DNA of 64,000 nucleotides from Allobosea sp. Tri-44 (GTDB lineage Bacteria; Pseudomonadota; Alphaproteobacteria; Rhizobiales; Beijerinckiaceae), in the NCBI RefSeq assembly GCF_004123845.1, contig NZ_NBDP01000007.1, positions 248,001 to 312,000 on the forward strand. The letters run 5' to 3'. Numbering within the stretch: position 1 is the stretch's first letter; each line of letters opens with the position of its first letter. Shown one piece after another: positions 58,691-64,000 of the stretch. A program made the translations under genes and the position numbers. A model generated the notes under the pieces. The model was not told the origin of the DNA. It ran no database searches and saw only the letters and a list, made by a program, of their open reading frames with translations.

Positions 58691-60247
58691 ATGAGCGAAG
58701 ACGTCTCGATCAACCGACGACATGCAATGGCGGGACTGGGCCTGCTCTCCGCCGCAGCCGCCCTGCCATCTCTTGCCAAGGCCCAGGGACCGGCGCCCAA
58801 ACGGGGCGGCGCGATGCGCATCGCCATCGCGGACTTCGCCACCTCGGATTCGCTCGACCCGACCCTGGCCGAGACGCAGTTCAGCCAGAACCTGCAATGG
58901 CAACTGCGCAACAACCTCGTCGAGGTCGGGCCCGGGGGCAAGCTGATCCCGGAACTGGCGGAGAGCTGGGAGGGCTCGAACGAGGCCCGGACCTGGGTGT
59001 TCAAACTGCGCCGGGGTGTGACCTTCCATGACGGCAAGCCCTTCACGGCGAGCGACGTGGTCCATTCCTTCAACATCCACCGCAAGGAAGGCTCGAAATC
59101 GCAGACCAAGCCGATCCTGAACCAGATCACCTCGATCAAGGCCGAGGGTCCCCATACCGCGATCTTCGAGCTGGTGGACGGCAATGTCGGCTTCCCCGCG
59201 CTGACCAGCGCGGTCGGCCTCTACATCCTCAAGGAGGGCGATACCGATTTCAACAAGGGGATGGGCACCGGCGGCTATATCCTCGAGCAGTTCCAGCCCG
59301 GCATCAAGGCGGTGGTGCGCCGCAATCCCGGTTACTGGAAAAGCGGCCACGCCAATTTCGACAGCGTCGAGCTGATCTGCATGAAGGACGCGACGGCGCG
59401 CGCGAATGCGCTGATCACCGGGCAGATCGATGCCTACAACGCCGTCGACACGCGTACCGTAAACCTGTTGCAGCGCAGCAGCGCGATCCGGATCAACCGG
59501 GTCAAGAGCAAGGCGCATTTTTCGTTCCCGATGATGATCGATCAGGGGCCGTTCGCCAGCAACGACGTGCGCCTGGCGATGAAGTTCGCCATCGATCGGG
59601 ACGACATCGTCAAGCGCGTCCTTGGCGGCTTCGGGGCACCGGGCAACGACCATCCGCTGTCCTCGGCCTATGCCTTCTACGACGGCACGATCCCGCAGCG
59701 GAGCTATGATCCCGACAAGGCCAGGTTCCATCTCGACAAGGCGGGCGCGGCGAACCTGCGCGTCCAGCTTCATGTCTCGGAGACCCCCTTCACCGGCGCG
59801 ACCGACGCGGCCGTCCTGTTCAAGGGCCATGCCGCCAAGGCCGGCATCACCATCGACGTCGTCAAGGAGCCGGAGGACGGCTACTGGTCGTCGGTCTGGA
59901 ACAAGCGGCCGCTTTGCACCTCGCGCTGGAGCGGGCGCATAAACGAGGACGTGCTCTTCACGCTCGGCTACACGGCCGACGGCACCAAGGCCGGCTGGAA
60001 CGAGACCCGCCTGAACGACGAGCGCTTGAACAAGCTCGTCGCCGAGGCCCGCAAGGAATTCGACGAGGGCAAGCGCCGCCAGCTCTACGGCGAGGTCCAG
60101 CGCATCGTGCATGGGCAGGGCGGCTCGAACATCTTCGCCTTCGCCGACTTCCTCGACGCCGTCAGCAGCAAGGTCACGCATGGCGAGCTGTCGGGCGACT
60201 GGATGCTCGACGGCTGCCGTGCCTCAGAGCGCTGGTGGTTCAGCTGA
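58691..60247 (+). CDS. Dipeptide/oligopeptide-type ABC substrate-binding protein (SBP family 5)
   Basis: This 518-residue periplasmic protein has a Tat leader (NRRHAMAGLGLLSAAAALPS) and the SBP_bac_5 fold: SDSLDPTLAETQFSQNLQWQ, LIPELAESWEGSNEARTWVF, VVHSFNIHRKEGSKSQTKPI and GTGGYILEQFQPGIKAVVRR. The family binds peptides, opines, nickel or other amphiphilic compounds. The start at 58691 follows an AAAAGGGGAA ribosome binding site. A strong stem-loop (60290-60320) separates it from the permease genes. Confidence 0.92.
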   Translation: MSEDVSINRRHAMAGLGLLSAAAALPSLAKAQGPAPKRGGAMRIAIADFATSDSLDPTLAETQFSQNLQWQLRNNLVEVGPGGKLIPELAESWEGSNEARTWVFKLRRGVTFHDGKPFTASDVVHSFNIHRKEGSKSQTKPILNQITSIKAEGPHTAIFELVDGNVGFPALTSAVGLYILKEGDTDFNKGMGTGGYILEQFQPGIKAVVRRNPGYWKSGHANFDSVELICMKDATARANALITGQIDAYNAVDTRTVNLLQRSSAIRINRVKSKAHFSFPMMIDQGPFASNDVRLAMKFAIDRDDIVKRVLGGFGAPGNDHPLSSAYAFYDGTIPQRSYDPDKARFHLDKAGAANLRVQLHVSETPFTGATDAAVLFKGHAAKAGITIDVVKEPEDGYWSSVWNKRPLCTSRWSGRINEDVLFTLGYTADGTKAGWNETRLNDERLNKLVAEARKEFDEGKRRQLYGEVQRIVHGQGGSNIFAFADFLDAVSSKVTHGELSGDWMLDGCRASERWWFS

Positions 60248-60289
60248 ACCCGCATCGTTCCCTGGACAGCCGGCATCTGTTCGAAATCC

Positions 60290-60320
60290 GCCTCCGCGCG
60301 CGTCCTGCGTCCGCGGAGGC
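60290..60320 (+). terminator. Perfect 9-bp stem-loop after the binding-protein gene
   Basis: GCCTCCGCG (60290-60298) pairs perfectly with CGCGGAGGC (60312-60320) around a 13-base loop, 42 bp after the binding-protein stop and 24 bp before the permease start. No T-run follows. It likely stabilises the upstream message or attenuates transcription into the permease genes. Confidence 0.6.
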
Positions 60321-60344
60321 ACTCGGCCGCAAGGGACGGTCGTC

Positions 60345-61310
60345 ATGGGCAGCGTAGCCGAGCTTCTCGCCAAGCGCCTCGTCTTCGGGATCGCCACGCT
60401 GTGGGTCATCTCGCTGCTCGTGTTCTCGGCGGTCAACCTGCTGCCGGGCGATCTCGCCGACGCCATTCTCGGGCAAGGCGCGACCCCTGAAGCGGTCGCC
60501 GCCTTTCGCGCGGAGCTCGGCCTCGATCAGCCCGTGGCGAGCCGCTACCTGAACTGGGTGGCCGATATCCTCCACGGCGATCTCGGCCGCTCGCTTGCCA
60601 ACGACCGGCCGATCTCCGAGCTGGTCGCGGGCCGGCTCGCCAACACCGTCCGACTCGCCATCCTTGCAGCCTTCATCGCGATTCCAGCCGGCGTCGGCCT
60701 CGGCATCCTCGCCACGGTGTACCGCGACCGGCCCTTCGATCGCGCGACGACGACGGCCTCGCTCATCGCCATCTCGTTTCCCGAATTCTTCACCGCCTAT
60801 ATCCTGGTCGCACTGTTCTCGGTCACGCTCGGCTGGCTTCCCGCCGTCGCGATCGAGACCCGGGGCGGCGGCTGGCAGCAGGCCCTGCGCGAGATCGCGC
60901 TGCCGGCCCTGACGCTGGCGCTGGCCGTCGTCGGCTATGTCCTGCGCATGACCCGGGCAGCGATCGTCAACGTCATGGCCGCGCCCTATATCGAGATGGC
61001 GCAGCTCAAGGGCGCCTCGCCGCTGCGCATCGTCACCCGGCACGCGCTGCCCAACGCGCTGTCGCCGATCATCAACGTCGTGATCATCAACCTCGCCTAT
61101 CTCGTCGTCGGCGTCGTCGTCGTCGAAGTCGTCTTCGTCTATCCCGGCCTCGGACAACTGCTCGTGGACTCGGTGTCCAAGCGCGACATCCCCGTCGTGC
61201 AGGCCTGCTGCATCATCTTCGCGGCGACCTATGTGCTGCTGAACCTCTTGGCCGACATCCTCTCCGTGCTCTCCAACCCGAGGCTGCGCCGGCCTCGCCA
61301 GCAGGTCTGA
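60345..61310 (+). CDS. Dpp-type ABC permease (DppB family)
   Basis: This 321-residue permease opens like the DppB family (SVAELLAKRLVFGIATLWVI, NLLPGDLADAILGQGATPEA). It has six helices and the coupling loop YIEMAQLKGASPLRIVTRHALPNALSP, and ends at VLSNPRLR. I placed the start at 60345, the family start; the frame is open upstream only inside the preceding gene. Its stop is one base before the DppC-type gene starts. Confidence 0.93.
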   Translation: MGSVAELLAKRLVFGIATLWVISLLVFSAVNLLPGDLADAILGQGATPEAVAAFRAELGLDQPVASRYLNWVADILHGDLGRSLANDRPISELVAGRLANTVRLAILAAFIAIPAGVGLGILATVYRDRPFDRATTTASLIAISFPEFFTAYILVALFSVTLGWLPAVAIETRGGGWQQALREIALPALTLALAVVGYVLRMTRAAIVNVMAAPYIEMAQLKGASPLRIVTRHALPNALSPIINVVIINLAYLVVGVVVVEVVFVYPGLGQLLVDSVSKRDIPVVQACCIIFAATYVLLNLLADILSVLSNPRLRRPRQQV

Positions 61311-61311
61311 C

Positions 61312-62166
61312 ATGCAGCTCTGGCTCAAACTGATGCGTGCGCCGCTTTCCGCGAAGCTCGGCATGGCCATCGTCGCCGTCAACGTCGCCTGCGTCGTCTT
61401 CGCGCCCTGGCTCGCCCCCTTCGGCGAGACCGAGATCGTCGGGCAGAGCTGGGTGCCGGGGTTTTGGGGGGCCGATGTGCAAGGCGCCCCGGCGACCTGG
61501 CTGGGCACCGACCATCTCGGCCGCGATGTCCTGACGCGGCTCATCTTCGGCGCCCGCAACTCGATCGTGATCGCGCTGGTCACCACGATTCTTTCCTTCT
61601 CGCTCGGGATCACCACGGGCCTGCTCGCTGCGGCGATGCGCGGGTGGGTCGACCAGATCCTAAGCCGGACCGTGGATCTGATGATGGGCTTCCCGACGCT
61701 GATCTTCGCACTGATGGTGCTCGCCGTGATCGGCTCCTCGATCCCGGCCGTCATCGGCGTCATCGCTTTGCTCGATGCCACGCGCGTCTTCCGCATCACC
61801 CGAGCGGTCGCGACCGACATCGCAGCGCAGGATTACGTGGAGGTCGCTCGACTGCGAGGCGAAGGGATGGGCTGGATCATGCGCCGCGAGATCCTGCCCA
61901 ACGCGATCACGCCCTTGGCGGCGGAATTCGGGCTGCGCTTCTGCTTCGTCTTCCTGTTCGTCGCCACGCTGAGCTTCATCGGCCTCGGCGTCCAGCCGCC
62001 CGCCGCCGACTGGGGCTCCATGGTGAAGGAGAATTCGGCGGCGATCTCCTTCGGCATCCTGATGCCACTCTTTCCGGCCGCCGCCATCGCCCTCCTCACC
62101 GTCGCGATCAACCTGATCATCGACTGGACGGGCGCCACAGCCGGCGGAGTGCACGATGATCATTGA
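61312..62166 (+). CDS. Dpp-type ABC permease (DppC family)
   Basis: This 284-residue permease has the DppC signature WLGTDHLGRDVLTRLIFGAR, the coupling loop YVEVARLRGEGMGWIMRREILPNAITP and the ending AIALLTVAINLIIDWTG. With the DppB-type partner it forms the channel. Its end overlaps the start of the fused ATPase gene by 11 bases. Confidence 0.93.
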   Translation: MQLWLKLMRAPLSAKLGMAIVAVNVACVVFAPWLAPFGETEIVGQSWVPGFWGADVQGAPATWLGTDHLGRDVLTRLIFGARNSIVIALVTTILSFSLGITTGLLAAAMRGWVDQILSRTVDLMMGFPTLIFALMVLAVIGSSIPAVIGVIALLDATRVFRITRAVATDIAAQDYVEVARLRGEGMGWIMRREILPNAITPLAAEFGLRFCFVFLFVATLSFIGLGVQPPAADWGSMVKENSAAISFGILMPLFPAAAIALLTVAINLIIDWTGATAGGVHDDH

Positions 62167-63865
62167 CCAAGTACCGCAACGCATCGTCCCCGCTCCATGC
62201 AATGATGAGGCCCCGCTTCTCGACATGCGCGGCCTCAGGATCGAGGCGCGCAGCGGCGAGGCCTGGCACGTCATCGTCCATGGCCTCGATCTGACCCTGC
62301 GGCGCGGCGAAGTGCTTGGGCTGATCGGCGAATCGGGCGCCGGAAAATCGACGATCGGGCTGGCCGCCATGGGGCATGCACGGCCTGGCTGCCGCTTCGC
62401 CGGCGGTTCCATCCTGTTCAGCGGCAGGGACCTTCTGCGCGAGCCCGCCGCGGGGCGCCGCGCACTTCGCGGCACAAGGATCGCCTATGTCGCGCAGAGC
62501 GCCGCCGCGGCCTTCAATCCCGCCCATCGCCTGATCGACCAGGTCGTCGAGACGGCGGTCGAGCGAGGTGGACGCAGCCGCGTCGATGCGATGGCTGACG
62601 CCAAGGACCTGTTCAGGCGGCTTTCCCTGCCGGAGCCGGAGACCATCGGACTGCGCTATCCGCACGAGGTCTCGGGCGGGCAGTTGCAGCGGGTCATGAC
62701 CGCGATGGCGATGGTCTGCCGGCCAGACCTGATCATCTTTGACGAACCGACCACAGCGCTCGACGTGACGACGCAGGTCGAGGTGCTGGCCGCCATTCGC
62801 AGCGTCGTCGAGGACTTCCATACGGCGGCGCTCTACATCACCCACGATCTCGCGGTCGTCGCGCAACTGGCGCACCGCATCATGGTCCTGCGCCATGGCC
62901 GACTGGTCGAGGAGGCGCCGACCCGGACCATGCTGGAGGCGCCATGCGAGGATTACACGCGCTCGCTCTGGGCCGTGAGGACGCTGGAGAAGCCCGCCGA
63001 ACCCGAGGCGCCCTGTCTCCTCCAGATGGAGCAGGTCGGTGCCGCCTATGGCGCGCGCAGGGTCCTCGACGACATCTCGATCAGGATCGAGCGCGGACGC
63101 ACTGTGGCGGTGGTCGGCGAGTCGGGCTCCGGCAAGTCGACGCTGGCGCGGGTGATCACCGGCCTGCTGCCTCCTGTCGCAGGCGCGATCGTCTTCGCGG
63201 GCGAGCCGCTGCCGGCCCAGACGCAGAAGCGCAGCAAGGCGCAGCTGCGCCGGATCCAGATGATCTACCAGAGTCCCGATGCGGCGCTGAACCCGCGCCA
63301 TACGGTGCGCGAGGTCATCGGCCGACCGCTCGAGTTCTACGGCGGCCTGAAGGGCCGCGAACGGGAGGTCCGCACGCTCGCCTTACTCGATATGATCGAG
63401 ATGAGCGCGACCCATCTCGACCGCCTGCCGAGCGAGCTGTCCGGCGGCCAGAAGCAGCGCATCTGCATCGCGCGCGCGCTGGCGGCCGAGCCCGAGCTCA
63501 TGATCTGCGACGAAGTCACATCCGCGCTCGACCAGATCGTGCAAGCCGGCATCCTGAAGCTTTTGAGGCAGCTGCAGACGGAGTTGTCGCTGTCCTACCT
63601 GTTCATCACCCACGACATCGCGACCGTGAAGGCGATTGCCGACCGGATCGTGGTGATGCATCGCGGCAAGATCGTCGAACAGGGCGACAAGCGCGAAATC
63701 CTGGCCCCACCGCACCCTGCCTACACCGAACTCCTGTTGTCCTCCGTGCCAGGGCTGGATCCCGATTGGCTCACCCGCCTGCTCGCAGAGCGTGAGCGAG
63801 ACGGCGGCACCCACGCGACCTCCTGGCCGGACCGTTTGCCGAAAACCGGAAATCGCCATGTCTGA
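62156..63865 (+). CDS. Dpp-type ABC ATPase with two fused nucleotide-binding domains (DppD-DppF)
   Basis: This 569-residue protein carries two complete ATPase domains: Walker A LIGESGAGKSTIGLAAM with signature VSGGQLQRVMTAMAMV and IIFDEPTTALDVTTQ. The second has VVGESGSGKSTLARVITG, LSGGQKQRICIARAL and MICDEVTSALDQIVQ. In the second domain the usual Walker B DEP is DEV, a mild change seen in some DppF-type proteins. Both domains should hydrolyse ATP to drive the importer. The end overlaps the next gene by eight bases. Confidence 0.93.
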   Translation: MIIDQVPQRIVPAPCNDEAPLLDMRGLRIEARSGEAWHVIVHGLDLTLRRGEVLGLIGESGAGKSTIGLAAMGHARPGCRFAGGSILFSGRDLLREPAAGRRALRGTRIAYVAQSAAAAFNPAHRLIDQVVETAVERGGRSRVDAMADAKDLFRRLSLPEPETIGLRYPHEVSGGQLQRVMTAMAMVCRPDLIIFDEPTTALDVTTQVEVLAAIRSVVEDFHTAALYITHDLAVVAQLAHRIMVLRHGRLVEEAPTRTMLEAPCEDYTRSLWAVRTLEKPAEPEAPCLLQMEQVGAAYGARRVLDDISIRIERGRTVAVVGESGSGKSTLARVITGLLPPVAGAIVFAGEPLPAQTQKRSKAQLRRIQMIYQSPDAALNPRHTVREVIGRPLEFYGGLKGREREVRTLALLDMIEMSATHLDRLPSELSGGQKQRICIARALAAEPELMICDEVTSALDQIVQAGILKLLRQLQTELSLSYLFITHDIATVKAIADRIVVMHRGKIVEQGDKREILAPPHPAYTELLLSSVPGLDPDWLTRLLAERERDGGTHATSWPDRLPKTGNRHV

Positions 63866-64000
63866 CGCCGCCATGCCCGCCACCGCGTCCGGCGCAGACC
63901 GGATCGACCGCCTGCGCGCGCTTCTCGGCACCTCCGCGATTCTGGGCCCGGCCGAGCTCGAGGGGCGGGATGCCGGCTGGGACGCTGCGAACTTCAACGC
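63858..64000 (+). CDS. Start of a further operon gene, possibly a FAD-binding oxidase (partial)
   Basis: Only the first 47 codons are inside the window. The product begins with an alanine-rich leader, then DRIDRLRALLGTSAILGPAE, a helix-loop typical of the N-terminus of FAD-linked (PCMH) oxidases such as GlcD relatives. It overlaps the ATPase stop by eight bases, so it belongs to the same operon. The function is a guess from the N-terminal pattern and operon position. Confidence 0.5.
   Translation, partial: MSDAAMPATASGADRIDRLRALLGTSAILGPAELEGRDAGWDAANFN

Noticed and set aside
58664-60181. 505-codon minus-strand frame opposite the peptide-binding protein gene
   Set aside because: Antisense composition and no motif; the binding protein on the plus strand is unmistakable.
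60240-61820. 526-codon minus-strand frame opposite the Dpp permease genes
   Set aside because: It mirrors two clear permease genes and has no hydrophobic or catalytic pattern of its own.
1-64000. tRNA or rRNA genes, CRISPR arrays, insertion sequences, phage genes
   Set aside because: Intergenic stretches were read for cloverleaf ends, regularly spaced repeats, transposase motifs and integrases; none was found.

Overview
The window is GC-rich, densely coded DNA. FixJ-type regulators, many ABC importers with separate binding proteins, a Bfd-like ferredoxin with alphaproteobacterial spacing and large catabolic operons point to an alphaproteobacterium of the order Hyphomicrobiales. A Bosea-like or related soil bacterium is my best guess, by gene style only. 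I saw no rRNA, tRNA, CRISPR array, transposase or phage gene.

Layout. 1-21400 is a stress and defence region. It holds the end of an NADH dehydrogenase-like gene, an EmrAB-type efflux pair, a Tat-exported FMN 2-hydroxyacid dehydrogenase, and a four-gene two-component operon (two FixJ-like regulators, one lone receiver and a MASE1 histidine kinase). Two paralogous NmrA-like reductases, two alpha/beta hydrolases, a frameshifted metallo-beta-lactamase-fold gene, a Bfd-like ferredoxin, an SPW-repeat membrane protein and a second, longer MASE1 kinase follow. 21688-28043 is an amino-sugar-like uptake and catabolism locus: ROK repressor, binding protein, two permeases, SIS isomerase/deaminase and ROK kinase, with no ATPase gene. 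28054-32986 is a divergent catabolic locus (Ldh-type dehydrogenase and orphan amino-acid binding protein against HpcH/HpaI aldolase, bicupin and DUF6282 metallohydrolase). 33668-39744 holds an orphan TctC-type binding protein, an IclR regulator, a quinone oxidoreductase and a split class I fumarase-type hydratase. These are divergent from a histidine/phenylalanine ammonia-lyase homologue whose MIO-forming Ala-Ser-Gly is absent.

39881-42207 contains an ArsR/SRPBCC pair, a 106-bp palindromic repeat and two small redox genes. 41320-52922 (minus strand) reads as one operon of up to twelve genes. It joins a ribose-type ABC importer to a hydroxyquinol-type ring-cleavage dioxygenase, a maleylacetate reductase, an amidohydrolase, a FAD-linked oxidase and a 3-hydroxyisobutyrate dehydrogenase-like enzyme, with a divergent LysR gene. 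54257-64000 has a second LysR gene divergent from a VanA/VanB-type Rieske oxygenase and reductase, a HisC-like aminotransferase, a complete Dpp-type importer with fused ATPases, and the start of another gene at the right edge.

The right two thirds is therefore a string of substrate-specific catabolic modules, each with its own regulator and importer or binding protein. In all three operons where a binding-protein gene is followed at a distance by another gene of the operon, a strong stem-loop sits just after the binding-protein gene. The most unusual items are the MIO-less lyase, the hydroxyquinol/ribose-ABC operon, the CxxCH motif in the exported 2-hydroxyacid dehydrogenase, and the bicupin/DUF6282 locus. 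Functions rest on reading motifs by eye; no database search was run.
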